The position numbers were made by a program, and so were the translations under genes. A stretch of 64,000 nt of DNA from G963678095 sp963678095 (GTDB lineage Bacteria; Bacillota; Negativicutes; Selenomonadales; Selenomonadaceae): the NCBI GenBank assembly GCA_963678095.2, contig OY782746.1:868001-932000 (forward strand), in the 5' to 3' direction. Below the pieces are notes generated by a model. The model saw only the letters and a program-made list of their open reading frames with translations. It made no database searches and had not been told where the DNA came from. Shown here piece after piece: positions 26,957-35,578 of this stretch (its first letter is position 1; each line of letters begins with the position of its first letter).

Positions 26957-28246
26957 TTATTCAGCAATATTGTCAACAATGACCTGTGCGGCTTTTTTGC
27001 GCAGAATCGTTGCTGCTAAATCGCCAATGCGTCCTTGTTCTGTAATAATTTTTTGTACCTGTACAGCTGTTGTGCCATAAGCTTGGGCCATACCTTCAAC
27101 CTCAGCCTGCATATCAGCTGGTTCAACTTTAAGTTCTTCTGCTTTTGCTATTGCTTCGAGCATCAGATCTGTTTTCACATTAGCTGCTGCTGTTTCACGA
27201 TAGTTTTCACGCATAGCAGCGAGATCTGTCTTTGCATACTGCATGTACTGTTCAAGCTTCATGCCACGATTTTCAAGGCTAATCGAAAGTTCTTCAATCA
27301 TATGGCCGATACGGTTTTCCACCATAACTTCCGGCAATTCAACCGTCATGTTTTCTACTGCCATCTTCACAGCTTCTGCTTTTTTATCATTTTCTGCTTT
27401 TGTCACTGCATTTTGCAGTAATTTTTCTTTGATATCAGCTTTGAGTTCTGCTATCGTTTCAAATGCACTTGCTTTTTTAGCAAACGCATCATCGAGCGCT
27501 GGCATTTCTTTGCGCTTAATGTTGTGAACCTTGCACTTGAACACGGCTTCTTTGCCAGCAAGATCTTTTGCCTGATATTCTTCTGGGAACGTAACCTTTA
27601 CATCGCGTTCTTCCCCAGCTTTAGCACCAATCAGCTGTTCCTCAAAACCCGGAATGAATGTATGCGAGCCGATCTGAAGCGGATAATCACGGCCTTCGCC
27701 GCCTTCAAACGCCTCATCAGCGACAAAGCCTTTAAAATCAATGGTCGTGAAATCGCCATCAGTAACAACGGCATCGGCCGCAGCTTCGACCATAATTGCC
27801 TGATTGTCCTGCAGGCGTTTAATCTGTTCATCGATTTCTTCGTCTTTGACTTCTGCGGCATCCGCTTTTACTGTCAAACCTTTGTAATCCCCAAGTGTTA
27901 CCTCTGGTTTAGGCGTAACCGTTGCTTTAAATACCAGATCTTTGCCTTCTTCAATTGTAACGATATCAATTTTAGGACGAGTTACCGGTTCAATCTTCTG
28001 CTCATCGAGAGCTTCATTGAATGCTTTCGGTGCGAGCAAATCAAATGCTTCTTCCAAAATAGCTTCTTTGCCAAGACGCTGTTCTAAAATCTTATGCGGT
28101 GCCTTTCCCTTGCGGAAGCCCGGAATGCTTACCTTATTTGCCAATTTTGTATATGCCTTGCTGATAGCTTTGCTTAATTCCGCTGCCGGCACTTCAATTT
28201 CCAGAACGACTTCATGGTTGTCTATTTTTTCTGCAGTAACTTTCAT
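26957..28246 (-). CDS. tig: trigger factor
   Basis: A 429 aa ribosome-bound chaperone and peptidyl-prolyl isomerase. The N-terminal ribosome-binding signature is VSIPGFRKGKAPHKILEQ at about residues 38-55. The FKBP-type domain includes DFTTIDFKGF and IGSHTFIPGFEEQL, and the C-terminal helical arms follow. It begins 12 bases after an AGGAGG site, a rather long spacing. Downstream are clpP, clpX and lon, a standard proteostasis order. Confidence 0.95.
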   Translation of the reverse strand: MKVTAEKIDNHEVVLEIEVPAAELSKAISKAYTKLANKVSIPGFRKGKAPHKILEQRLGKEAILEEAFDLLAPKAFNEALDEQKIEPVTRPKIDIVTIEEGKDLVFKATVTPKPEVTLGDYKGLTVKADAAEVKDEEIDEQIKRLQDNQAIMVEAAADAVVTDGDFTTIDFKGFVADEAFEGGEGRDYPLQIGSHTFIPGFEEQLIGAKAGEERDVKVTFPEEYQAKDLAGKEAVFKCKVHNIKRKEMPALDDAFAKKASAFETIAELKADIKEKLLQNAVTKAENDKKAEAVKMAVENMTVELPEVMVENRIGHMIEELSISLENRGMKLEQYMQYAKTDLAAMRENYRETAAANVKTDLMLEAIAKAEELKVEPADMQAEVEGMAQAYGTTAVQVQKIITEQGRIGDLAATILRKKAAQVIVDNIAE

Positions 28247-28396
28247 TGTATAAAATGACCTCCTATTTTATCCGTGCAAATATTTTCGCTGGCTTACCTG
28301 AACTTTTTCAACTACCTAAAAATAGCCATAATCCTAATATGCCATACAATGCATAATACCATAAATACCCTACAAAAACAAGTCAGACGGGCAGAC

Positions 28397-28430
28397 AAAA
28401 AAACCTGACAGCCAATGCCGCCAGGAAATG
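28397..28430 (-). terminator. terminator after tRNA-Gly
   Basis: On the minus strand CCTGGCGGC and GGCTGTCAGG form an imperfect stem followed by TTTTTTT. It ends 8 bases past the tRNA CCA end. Confidence 0.6.
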
Positions 28431-28437
28431 TTTTTTA

Positions 28438-28512
28438 TGGAGCGGAAAACGAGGCTCGAACTCGCGACCCCCACCTTGGCAAGGTGGTGCTCTACCACTG
28501 AGCTATTTCCGC
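28438..28512 (-). tRNA. tRNA-Gly (anticodon GCC)
   Basis: Acceptor strands GCGGAAA and TTTCCGC pair, with discriminator T and an encoded CCA. The anticodon stem CACCT/AGGTG carries the loop TTGCCAA, giving GCC. The D arm (GCTCAGTGGTAGAGC) and T arm (GCGAGTTCGAGCCTCG-type) are normal. Confidence 0.95.
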
Positions 28513-28695
28513 ATATAATCAATAACTTTTATAAGTTTATACAATTTTTTTCTCTCTGTCAACTCAATTTTTAAACAACCCTCGCCCGGGAAAGCAGATT
28601 AATAATTTTTTCCTGTCAAAAACTATGCTATAATATAAGCAATATAATGATTACAGCTTCAGGCTGCAATCAAATACAAAGGATGTGGATTTTTC

Positions 28696-30036
28696 TTGGA
28701 TATTCCCGAGGCGGGTTTTACAGCCCTATTATCTTTCATTTTTATTCTCATAAACGGTTTCTTTGTCATAATGGAAACTGCCATAACCGAATCGCATAAA
28801 AGCCGGATCGACAAGCTGGCCGAAGAAAAAAGCCTACTGGCCGCAGCGGCCACCGCAACGGTCGATGAACCGGATAAACTGCTTGCCGTCACGCGATTTG
28901 GCATAACTCTGATGAGTATATTGATCGGTATATTGACGGGCACCGTCACCGCCCCCTGCATTGCTACCCTGCTCGAGCTGCTGCCGGGCTTCGCAAGCTA
29001 TGCACAATTCACGGCCTTCACCCTAAGCATTCTCGTAATTACTTACCTGAATCTACTACTCGGTGAGTTTTTGCCAAAAAAAATATCCCTGAACGATCCA
29101 GAAATTTATCTGCTGCGCTATCTGCCTACATTACTTTGGCTGGAAAAGTTCACCCGTCCATTTGCGTTTTTAATGGAAAAATCAGCGACCACGCTTTTCA
29201 TGCTGCTGGGCATCAATCCACACGTCGACGACAGTGTCACCGAAGACGAAGTCAAAGATCTGATTGAACAGGGCACGGAAGATGGCACCTTTGAAAAAGC
29301 GGAACAGGATATGGTCGATCGTATCTTTCATATGAGTGATCAGACCGCCTATTCACTTATGACCCCACGCACCCAACTATTCTGGCTTGATCTTGAGGAT
29401 TCAGCCGTGCATAACCTGCAGCTGGTTCGGGAAAACCCTGATACCGTCTTCCCGGTCGGGCGGGACAATCTCGATGACTTCGCCGGTGTGCTGTATGCCA
29501 AGGACCTGCTCAATGCCGCCATCGACGGTAAAACAAATGACCTGACGGCTTATATTCGTAAACCAATGTTCATTCCGCGCTCGATGGAGACTTTCCGGGT
29601 GCTCGAAAAATTCCGTGAAACAGGCATTCATGAAGCTGTCGTGCTTGACGAATACGGCGGCGTCATCGGCTTCATCACACTGCGTGACATTGTAAACGAA
29701 ATCATCGGCGACATTGCCGACAGCAGCGATGCTGAACCAATCCAGATCACCCCCCGCGATGAAAACTCCTGGCTGGTCGACGGCCTTTATGACATTGATG
29801 ATTTCAAGGATAAATTTGGCCTTGACGAACTGCCGGATGAAGACCGGGCTCATTACCAGACAATGGGAGGCTTTATTACAGCCTATCTCGGCTATATCCC
29901 CAAGGTAGCCGAAAAGTTCCAGTGGAATGATTTTTGCTTTGAAATCGTCGACATGGACCGGGCTCGAATCGATAAAATTCTGCTGACCAGGGTCGAGCCT
30001 GCAGCCGCAACCGATGAAGCAGATAAACCGGCCTAA
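28696..30036 (+). CDS. CNNM/CBS-domain membrane protein (HlyC/CorC family)
   Basis: A 446 aa protein. An N-terminal DUF21/CNNM part has about four membrane segments (residues 5-150), with FVIMETAITESHKSRIDKLAEE near the start. The motif HMSDQTAYSLMTPRTQLFWLD introduces a pair of CBS domains (residues about 215-330), and a CorC_HlyC domain forms the C-terminus. Family members are implicated in Mg/Co ion transport or membrane repair; the name haemolysin is historical. The start is TTG at 28696 with AAAGGATG upstream; no in-frame ATG gives the full first helix. It is one of the few plus-strand genes. Confidence 0.87.
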   Translation: MDIPEAGFTALLSFIFILINGFFVIMETAITESHKSRIDKLAEEKSLLAAAATATVDEPDKLLAVTRFGITLMSILIGILTGTVTAPCIATLLELLPGFASYAQFTAFTLSILVITYLNLLLGEFLPKKISLNDPEIYLLRYLPTLLWLEKFTRPFAFLMEKSATTLFMLLGINPHVDDSVTEDEVKDLIEQGTEDGTFEKAEQDMVDRIFHMSDQTAYSLMTPRTQLFWLDLEDSAVHNLQLVRENPDTVFPVGRDNLDDFAGVLYAKDLLNAAIDGKTNDLTAYIRKPMFIPRSMETFRVLEKFRETGIHEAVVLDEYGGVIGFITLRDIVNEIIGDIADSSDAEPIQITPRDENSWLVDGLYDIDDFKDKFGLDELPDEDRAHYQTMGGFITAYLGYIPKVAEKFQWNDFCFEIVDMDRARIDKILLTRVEPAAATDEADKPA

Positions 30037-30060
30037 AAATCCAGGCCGCATGCCTTACAG

Positions 30061-30097
30061 AAAAAGACAGAAGCCCCGGGGCTTCTGTCTTTTTTTG
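30061..30097. terminator. bidirectional terminator
   Basis: AAAAAGACAGAAGCCCC and GGGGCTTCTGTCTTTTT form a near-perfect stem with T runs on both sides. It separates the convergent CNNM/CBS and ComFB-like genes. Confidence 0.9.
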
Positions 30098-30116
30098 CAT
30101 TTTACTTACTAGCAGC

Positions 30117-30389
30117 TTAAGCATCCCCATGATGAGGATTCTTCATGACAATCTCGATTGCCTTGGCAATTTCACGGATAATCGCCAAATTATTCTCCTG
30201 CGTGTATAAACTCAGCCGGGTATACGTATCACCCTTTTCCGTTGCCGCATATTTCGCCGGCAGATTATTTAGCGCTAAAATGGCAATGTCCCGGCAACAT
30301 TTTTCACAGCGGCAAGCCTCAGGGTATTGATCCAAAACGATCATCAGGTTCTCCATGACAAACCCTTCCACGGTATTTTTTATTTCCAT
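30117..30389 (-). CDS. ComFB-like protein
   Basis: A 90 aa protein resembling the late-competence ComFB family. It has the cysteine cluster ACRCEKCCRDIAILALNNLP near residues 24-44, which could bind zinc, and the phrase AKYAATEKGDTY after it. The function of ComFB is poorly known. In some bacteria related domains bind cyclic dinucleotides; I cannot assign that here. It stands alone between the terminator at 30061 and the Zn-type ABC permease. Confidence 0.75.
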   Translation of the reverse strand: MEIKNTVEGFVMENLMIVLDQYPEACRCEKCCRDIAILALNNLPAKYAATEKGDTYTRLSLYTQENNLAIIREIAKAIEIVMKNPHHGDA

Positions 30390-30489
30390 ATTGTAAACAA
30401 TCCGCCTCCCTGCGTTTTAACCCAACTCTTTTCTGTCATTATACTACAGGCACAATAAAAGCTCCATTTAAAAAAGCGAAAAATTCTTC

Positions 30490-31332
30490 TCAGCGAATAA
30501 AATAGGACTTTAACATCAATGTGAAAAAAAATACTGTTGCTGAAATGACCACAATGGTCGCCCCTGTAGCCATATTGCAGTAATAAGATAAAATCAAACC
30601 GGCAATGCCTGAAAAAACTGCTATGGCAATCGAAGCGGCATGATACTGCTTGACAGTATTCGCAATATTTCGCGCGGCAGCGGCTGGCAATACCAGCATC
30701 GAATTGATAATCAGTAATCCTACCCACTGAATGCTGATGGCCACGACAACTGCCAGCATGGAAGCAAATGCCATCTCAATCCACAAGGTATTAATCCCCC
30801 GACTGGCAGCAAAAGACGAATTTGTGCTGATGAGCAGCAAGCGGTTAAAAATAAGTCCCCAGACAAAAAAGACCAGCAGATCGACCACTAGCAAGGCGCC
30901 GATTTCCGACGGGCTGATGCTCAGCAGATCTCCGATTAAATAAGAGGAAAACTTGTTAAACCCGCCTCCATAGGACATGACCATCAGCCCAACGGCAATA
31001 GCGGTTGAAGAACAGACACCGATAATCGTATCCGTCGATGTGCGGCTCTTGCTCTTGATATAGGTAATAAATAAAGCGAAGATAACCGAAAACAGCAGCA
31101 GTGCCGCCAGTGGCTTAATTCCTCCCAGCAAAACCCCCACGGCAATTCCGGTAAACGCACCATGCCCCAGCGAATCAGAGAAAAACGCCATATGGTTATT
31201 GACTACCATCGTACTCAGCAAGCCCAATAACGGTGTTACCAGTAAAATCGCCAAAAATGCATTTTTCATAAATTCATGACTGAGCCACTGATACGGCAAC
31301 AGCCAGCCAAGAAAGAGATATATTGTCTCCAT
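30490..31332 (-). CDS. znuB: metal ABC transporter permease (ZnuB-like)
   Basis: A 280 aa inner-membrane permease of the ABC-3 family, with about 8-9 predicted helices. The conserved loop SDSLGHGAFTGIAVG is at about residues 54-68, and HAASIAIAVFSG lies near the C-terminus. The start ATG overlaps the ATPase stop in a TGATG arrangement, so translation is coupled. With the ATPase and the Fur-type regulator upstream it forms a three-gene unit, likely for zinc (or manganese). No periplasmic metal-binding protein gene is adjacent. Confidence 0.9.
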   Translation of the reverse strand: METIYLFLGWLLPYQWLSHEFMKNAFLAILLVTPLLGLLSTMVVNNHMAFFSDSLGHGAFTGIAVGVLLGGIKPLAALLLFSVIFALFITYIKSKSRTSTDTIIGVCSSTAIAVGLMVMSYGGGFNKFSSYLIGDLLSISPSEIGALLVVDLLVFFVWGLIFNRLLLISTNSSFAASRGINTLWIEMAFASMLAVVVAISIQWVGLLIINSMLVLPAAAARNIANTVKQYHAASIAIAVFSGIAGLILSYYCNMATGATIVVISATVFFFTLMLKSYFIR

Positions 31333-32123
31333 CACTCAGCCTGCCCCCTCTCTGGCGCGGCAACAAACATACCAAATATTTCCCGGGTTTTTTCATCGCT
31401 AAATACAGACTGCGGCGACCCACTGCAGATGACCTGCTTGTTGAGCAGTACGACCTGATCGGCATGTTTGGCGACCAGATTCAGATCATGGGAAACGAGA
31501 ATGATTGCCATATCCTCCTGTGCCCGAAGTTCAGCCACAATCGCATAGAAGAGTTCCAGTCCATTTTGATCCACCCCGGAAACAGGTTCATCGAGCAACA
31601 GCAAATCCGGCAGCGGATCAAGTGCCAGCGCCAGCAAAACGCGCTGAAGTTCCCCACCAGAAAGCGCTCCCAGCCGCCGTTCAATCAGATGCTCTGCCTT
31701 CACGCGGCGCAAATTCCGTTCAATCCGCTCCCGCAGCCGCCCGGCCCGGCAGAGCCAGACAGGACGACGGGTAAGGCTTGCCATAAAAAGATCCAGCACG
31801 CTGGTCGGCGAACTCACATCAAAGCGCAGATGCTGTGGTACATAACCAATAATAGGGTTTCCCGTATGATTGCCCTTGGCATCCACATACTGCAGTTCCC
31901 CGCTGTGCGCAATTTCACCGAGAATTGCCCGCAACAGAGTGCTCTTGCCGGCGCCATTCGGACCGATCACTGCCGTCAGCTGCCCGCAGTGAATATGCAG
32001 ATTCACTGCACTAAAGACCGACGTGTTTCCTATCGAAACCGCAAAGTTTTTTATTTTGGTGCAACACAGCTTAGAACATTCCGTGCCAGCCGCTCCCTTA
32101 TGATGATTTATTCTGTTTAACAT
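31332..32123 (-). CDS. znuC: metal ABC transporter ATPase (ZnuC-like)
   Basis: A 263 aa ABC ATPase. Walker A is IGPNGAGKSTLL, the signature LSGGELQRVLLALAL, Walker B LLLLDEPVSGVD, and the switch histidine SHDLNLV. The frame opens upstream at 32174 inside the regulator gene, but ATG 32123 (MLNRINHH) has AGAGG 9 bases before it and starts 14 bases after the regulator stop, so I choose it. An odd feature is the pair of cysteines just before the ABC domain (KLCCTK). Confidence 0.9.
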   Translation of the reverse strand: MLNRINHHKGAAGTECSKLCCTKIKNFAVSIGNTSVFSAVNLHIHCGQLTAVIGPNGAGKSTLLRAILGEIAHSGELQYVDAKGNHTGNPIIGYVPQHLRFDVSSPTSVLDLFMASLTRRPVWLCRAGRLRERIERNLRRVKAEHLIERRLGALSGGELQRVLLALALDPLPDLLLLDEPVSGVDQNGLELFYAIVAELRAQEDMAIILVSHDLNLVAKHADQVVLLNKQVICSGSPQSVFSDEKTREIFGMFVAAPERGQAE

Positions 32124-32137
32124 GGACAACAACCTCT

Positions 32138-32566
32138 CTAGGAATTTTCGTCTTTTCTCCGGCAGTTTTTGCATAAGCCATAAATTTCAAAAATATGCCC
32201 GGTAATCATAAACTCACTGCGCTTAGCTGCCTCCGTATACACCGAAGCAAGCGGGCAAAAATCAATACACTCCGCCTGACCACATTGCGTGCAGACAAAA
32301 TGATGATGATGATCTCCCGGCATGACCAACTCGTATAAATCTCCCGTATGGCGGTGGATTTCATGTACGATCCCAAGTTCAGCCAACAGCGTCAGATTGC
32401 GGTAAATCGTATCAAGGGATACATCCGGCTGTGTTTTTTTTACCCCGGCCATAACCTGCTGCGCCGTCGAAAATTTCCCACATGCAGCCAAAGCCTGAAT
32501 AACCGCCCGCCGCTGGGGTGTGATCTTATAGCCCTTTTCGCGCAAAACCATTAAGCTCGTTTCCAT
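32138..32566 (-). CDS. zur: Fur-family regulator (Zur-type)
   Basis: A 142 aa metalloregulator. The winged-helix N-terminus reads GYKITPQRRAVIQAL. The dimerisation half has DHHHHFVCTQCGQAECIDF, and a second pair, LCKNCRR, near the C-terminus completes a Cys4 structural zinc site. Placed in front of a Zn-type permease and preceded by a Zur-like half-site (32579-32589), it is best read as Zur rather than Fur or PerR, by context. It probably represses its own unit when zinc is plentiful. Confidence 0.85.
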   Translation of the reverse strand: METSLMVLREKGYKITPQRRAVIQALAACGKFSTAQQVMAGVKKTQPDVSLDTIYRNLTLLAELGIVHEIHRHTGDLYELVMPGDHHHHFVCTQCGQAECIDFCPLASVYTEAAKRSEFMITGHIFEIYGLCKNCRRKDENS

Positions 32567-32578
32567 CTAGCCACCTCC

Positions 32579-32589
32579 TAAATCGTAAT
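32579..32589. promoter_or_regulatory. Zur-like half-operator upstream of zur-znuCB
   Basis: TAAATCGTAAT lies 13 bases upstream of the zur start and overlaps the ribosome-site region and promoter. It equals one half of the Zur box known from Bacillus (AAATCGTAAT-N-ATTACGATTT), but the second half (TTCGTATA) is poor. Treat as suggestive. Confidence 0.4.
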
Positions 32590-32713
32590 ATTCGTATATA
32601 GTATCTTATCACATTTGCTGTCACTACGCAAAATAAGGCTCCCGTTTGTGATCCATATCCGCTCCTACCACAAAAAGCCGACAAATCAACATTGCCGGCC
32701 ATCTGTAAAAGGA

Positions 32714-33325
32714 TTAAAAAAATGTTCCCGCCATATAAACCGCACTGCCCCAAACGGCAAGGGCAGAAATTTTGTTTATCTTCGCCTGCTGCCGGTTCAA
32801 TTCTCCCACAGATGCAATTTTCCCGCCCAAAACTGCCAGCATACAGAACCAGCCCCAGGAGACAAGAATTGCTGCCAGAGAAAAGCACCATTTAGCTTCT
32901 GGTTCATACTGCATGGAACTCACCCCAATGACACCGAGAATATCAAGAAATGCCGCTGGATTGAGCAACGACACGGAAACGGCAAAGGCAATCTGGCGCC
33001 GGGTTGAAAAGCAGACTGGATTTTCTCCTGGCATAGACGCCCCCCGGCCAGTCCAGTTCACCCAGCCAATGTATACAAGCATCCCCAACCCCACAAGCCA
33101 GATGACCTGCCGCAGCAAGGAAAAATGCAGCAGCACTGCCGAAACACCACTGACTGCCAATAAAATCAACAAGGTATCACAAACCGCGGCCGCGATCACC
33201 GCGGGCAAAACCGACTTAAAGCAAGGCTGTGCTATCCCCTGCTGAAAAACGAATATATTTTGCATTCCCAGCGGCAGAATCAGCCCTATCGCCAGACAAA
33301 AACCATGAATAAATGCTGTCACCAT
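32714..33325 (-). CDS. LysE/ArgO-family amino acid exporter
   Basis: A 203 aa membrane protein with about six helices. The N-terminus FIHGFCLAIGLILPLGMQN and the segment LLNPAAFLDILGVIG (with the conserved NP) are typical of LysE/ArgO exporters of lysine and arginine. The frame extends to 33391, but ATG 33325 has AGGAGG 7 bases upstream. It is divergent from the MocR-type regulator at 33450 and probably its target. The promoter carries a 13-bp inverted repeat. Confidence 0.88.
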   Translation of the reverse strand: MVTAFIHGFCLAIGLILPLGMQNIFVFQQGIAQPCFKSVLPAVIAAAVCDTLLILLAVSGVSAVLLHFSLLRQVIWLVGLGMLVYIGWVNWTGRGASMPGENPVCFSTRRQIAFAVSVSLLNPAAFLDILGVIGVSSMQYEPEAKWCFSLAAILVSWGWFCMLAVLGGKIASVGELNRQQAKINKISALAVWGSAVYMAGTFF

Positions 33326-33336
33326 ACTATAACCTC

Positions 33337-33368
33337 CTATTTCTATAATACATCCATTATAGAAATAG
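33337..33368. promoter_or_regulatory. 13-bp inverted repeat over the lysE promoter
   Basis: CTATTTCTATAAT and ATTATAGAAATAG are perfect inverted arms with a 6-base spacer. Read on the minus strand, the upstream arm contains TATAAT, which serves as the -10 of lysE (GGGACA 17 bases upstream as -35). The other arm abuts the AGGAGG ribosome site, so a protein operator, an RNA hairpin, or both, are possible. Confidence 0.7.
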
Positions 33369-33385
33369 ATTTTCCTTTTGTCCCG

Positions 33386-33426
33386 AGCCAATTGGACTGT
33401 TTTAAATTAAGCCAATTTGCTATACT
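33386..33426 (+). promoter_or_regulatory. direct-repeat pair and -10 upstream of mocR
   Basis: AGCCAATT occurs at 33386-33393 and again at 33410-33417, 24 bases apart. The -10-like TATACT is at 33421-33426. MocR/GabR regulators usually bind direct repeats in the divergent region, so these are candidate sites. Confidence 0.5.
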
Positions 33427-33449
33427 AGAGAAACACGGGAGGGATACTT

Positions 33450-34895
33450 ATGATAAACATCGACTGGCAACCAACAAAAAAAGGGGGAATGCCGCTCTAC
33501 CGACAGATTTTCTTTTATATGCGGGATAAAATCCTGACAGGCCAATGGCCAATTGGCACAAAGCTGCCGTCACAGCGTGGGCTGGCGGCAACATTGGGTG
33601 TCAATCGCAATACCTTGATGACAGCTATTGACGAATTATCTGCCAGTGGCCTGATTGACACAAGACAAGGCAGCGGCTGCTATGTCAGCAACAATAGCTG
33701 GTCACAGTTCAGCACGAGCCATGCCGACTGGCAGCCCTATATAAATTCGGCCGCACACCTGGGAAATCTACCTCTCATCCAGCAGATCAATCAGCTGGAA
33801 TTTGATCCGCACATCATCCGGCTCGGCACCGGAGAACTCGCTCCGACGTTGCTGCCGTCAGCCGAACTGAAGAAAATACTTTATACCAGCATTGCAAAAA
33901 TAGATTCCTTTGGTTATCAGGAGCCCCTGGGGTTAAAGCCGCTCCGCGAAGAAATCAGCCAACATCTGAAAAAGAGTGGTATTGAAGTATCACCAGCTGG
34001 CATCCTGATTGTATCCGGGGCGCTTCAAGCCCTGCAGCTGATTTTCTTCGGACTGATTGCCCCGGACTCCCATGTTTTTATTGAAAGACCTTCCTATTTA
34101 TCCTCCTTGAAGTTGTTTCAATCCCGCCAGCTTCATTTTTCTGAAGTACCTCTTGATCAGGAAGGAATTGACGTCAATGCCTTACGCGGCCTGCAAAAGC
34201 GGCGAGCACATTCCATCCTCTACACAATTCCTACCTTTCATAACCCCACCGGCTGCCTGATGTCACCGTCACGGCGGCTGGCCCTGCTGCAATTGGCCCA
34301 GGAGCTGCAGCTGCCCATTATCGAAGACAATGTCTACTCTGATTTATGGCTGGATGCCCCGCCACCGCCACCGCTTAAGGCGCTCGATGATTCCGGCAAT
34401 GTGCTGTTTATTGACAGCCTGTCAAAATCCATCGGCCCGGGCCTTCGCATCGGCTGGATTGCCGGACCTGAGCCCATCATCGAACGGCTGGGTGATCTGA
34501 AAATGCAACACGATTATGGCTCCAGCATTCTTTCACAGTGGGCCGCTGCACAATGGCTGGCTTCCGGCCTTCACGAAGTTCATATGCAGCAGCTTCGCCA
34601 AAAACTTTACCAGCGCCGTGCGTTGATGCTGTCCGTATTAAACGAGTATTTTAGCCAGCTAGCCTCCTGGCAATGCCCTCCCGGAGGCTTTTATATCTGG
34701 CTGAAACTCAATCGTTCCCTATCGATGTCTCAGCTGTTTAAGGCAGCACGCAACGAAAATATCCTGCTCAATCCCGGCAGCATTTACGACAGCCTTGCCA
34801 GTGCTGAACTACGCTTATCTTATGCCTTTGCCAAACCGGAAGATTTAAAAACCGCACTGATCCGATTAGCCCGCATACTGCAAGAACTATCGTAA
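33450..34895 (+). CDS. MocR/GabR-type GntR regulator with aminotransferase domain
   Basis: A 481 aa regulator. The N-terminal GntR winged helix (GMPLYRQIFFYMRDKILTG and KLPSQRGLAATLGVNRNT, residues 12-75) is joined to a class I aminotransferase-like domain with TFHNPTGC, EDNVYSDL and SLSKSIGPGLRIGW, the last holding the PLP lysine. Such proteins sense an amino compound through PLP. Here the divergent gene is an amino-acid exporter, so the effector may be a basic amino acid (inference). It has a good ribosome site (GGGAGGG). Confidence 0.9.
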   Translation: MINIDWQPTKKGGMPLYRQIFFYMRDKILTGQWPIGTKLPSQRGLAATLGVNRNTLMTAIDELSASGLIDTRQGSGCYVSNNSWSQFSTSHADWQPYINSAAHLGNLPLIQQINQLEFDPHIIRLGTGELAPTLLPSAELKKILYTSIAKIDSFGYQEPLGLKPLREEISQHLKKSGIEVSPAGILIVSGALQALQLIFFGLIAPDSHVFIERPSYLSSLKLFQSRQLHFSEVPLDQEGIDVNALRGLQKRRAHSILYTIPTFHNPTGCLMSPSRRLALLQLAQELQLPIIEDNVYSDLWLDAPPPPPLKALDDSGNVLFIDSLSKSIGPGLRIGWIAGPEPIIERLGDLKMQHDYGSSILSQWAAAQWLASGLHEVHMQQLRQKLYQRRALMLSVLNEYFSQLASWQCPPGGFYIWLKLNRSLSMSQLFKAARNENILLNPGSIYDSLASAELRLSYAFAKPEDLKTALIRLARILQELS

Positions 34896-34897
34896 AA

Positions 34898-34934
34898 CAG
34901 AGGGCAGACAGCCATTTTCGCTGTCTGCCCTCTG
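34898..34934 (+). terminator. terminator after the MocR gene
   Basis: CAGAGGGCAGACAGC and GCTGTCTGCCCTCTG are perfect 15-bp arms with a 7-base loop. No long T run follows, so it may stop transcription from either side less efficiently. It separates the convergent mocR and cheW. Confidence 0.7.
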
Positions 34935-34965
34935 TATACGCTATACGTTTTTAGCCGCCACAACA

Positions 34966-35436
34966 TCAGCCGGCAACCGACTGCTCCGCATGCTCTTTCC
35001 TCAATTCAGCAATTTCAGAATCCGTAAATAATTTTGGCAGATCCATGATGATCAGCAAACGTTGATCCGCCTTGCCAATAGCTCGGATATAGCCCCCCGC
35101 TGGAACAATACCGGCTGCCGGTTCAATGTCCTCTTCTTCAAGCTGCATGACTTCCGTAACGACGTCGACCAGCAGTCCCACTTCTTGTCCGCCAGTTTCA
35201 ACAATCAGGGCCTGATGCTGCTCTGCCGGGTGTCCGCTCCGCAGCGCCAGTTTTTTGGCAAGATCAATGACCATCAATACTTTGCCGCGGAGATTGATCA
35301 TGCCATCAATATACTCCGCCGTTCCCGGCAACCGGGTTGCGCCCCGATAGAGAATGATTTCCTTAACCATTTCAATAGGAATTGCATATTCTTCTATACC
35401 TACGCGAAAAATAACCATCTGCTGCATCGCCATCAT
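34966..35436 (-). CDS. cheW: chemotaxis coupling protein CheW
   Basis: A 156 aa CheW. The two-lobed beta fold is evident in VIFRVGIEEYAIPIEMVKEI, PGTAEYIDGMINLRGKV, and LIVETGGQEVGLLVDVV. It links chemoreceptor tips to CheA. No cheA is in the window, so CheA must be encoded elsewhere. Several in-frame start codons lie at 35448-35433; the ATG at 35436 suits the AGGTGA site best. It leads a group of four chemoreceptor genes, so it probably serves these receptors in particular. Confidence 0.92.
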   Translation of the reverse strand: MMAMQQMVIFRVGIEEYAIPIEMVKEIILYRGATRLPGTAEYIDGMINLRGKVLMVIDLAKKLALRSGHPAEQHQALIVETGGQEVGLLVDVVTEVMQLEEEDIEPAAGIVPAGGYIRAIGKADQRLLIIMDLPKLFTDSEIAELRKEHAEQSVAG

Positions 35437-35531
35437 TTTCACCTGCACTTTCGTTTAAAATTTATTCTGCTTAAATTTTACCCTATTCTTTTTATGTTTG
35501 TCAAACAATAATAAATATTCAGAAAACAGTT

Positions 35532-35568
35532 TAAAAAAGAAGCAGCGTGCCCTTTACAAGCACGCTGC
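35532..35568 (-). terminator. terminator after the interrupted chemoreceptor
   Basis: GCAGCGTGC pairs with GCACGCTGC, loop of 9, followed on the minus strand by TTCTTTTTT. Confidence 0.85.
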
Positions 35569-35578
35569 CTCGCTTCTA

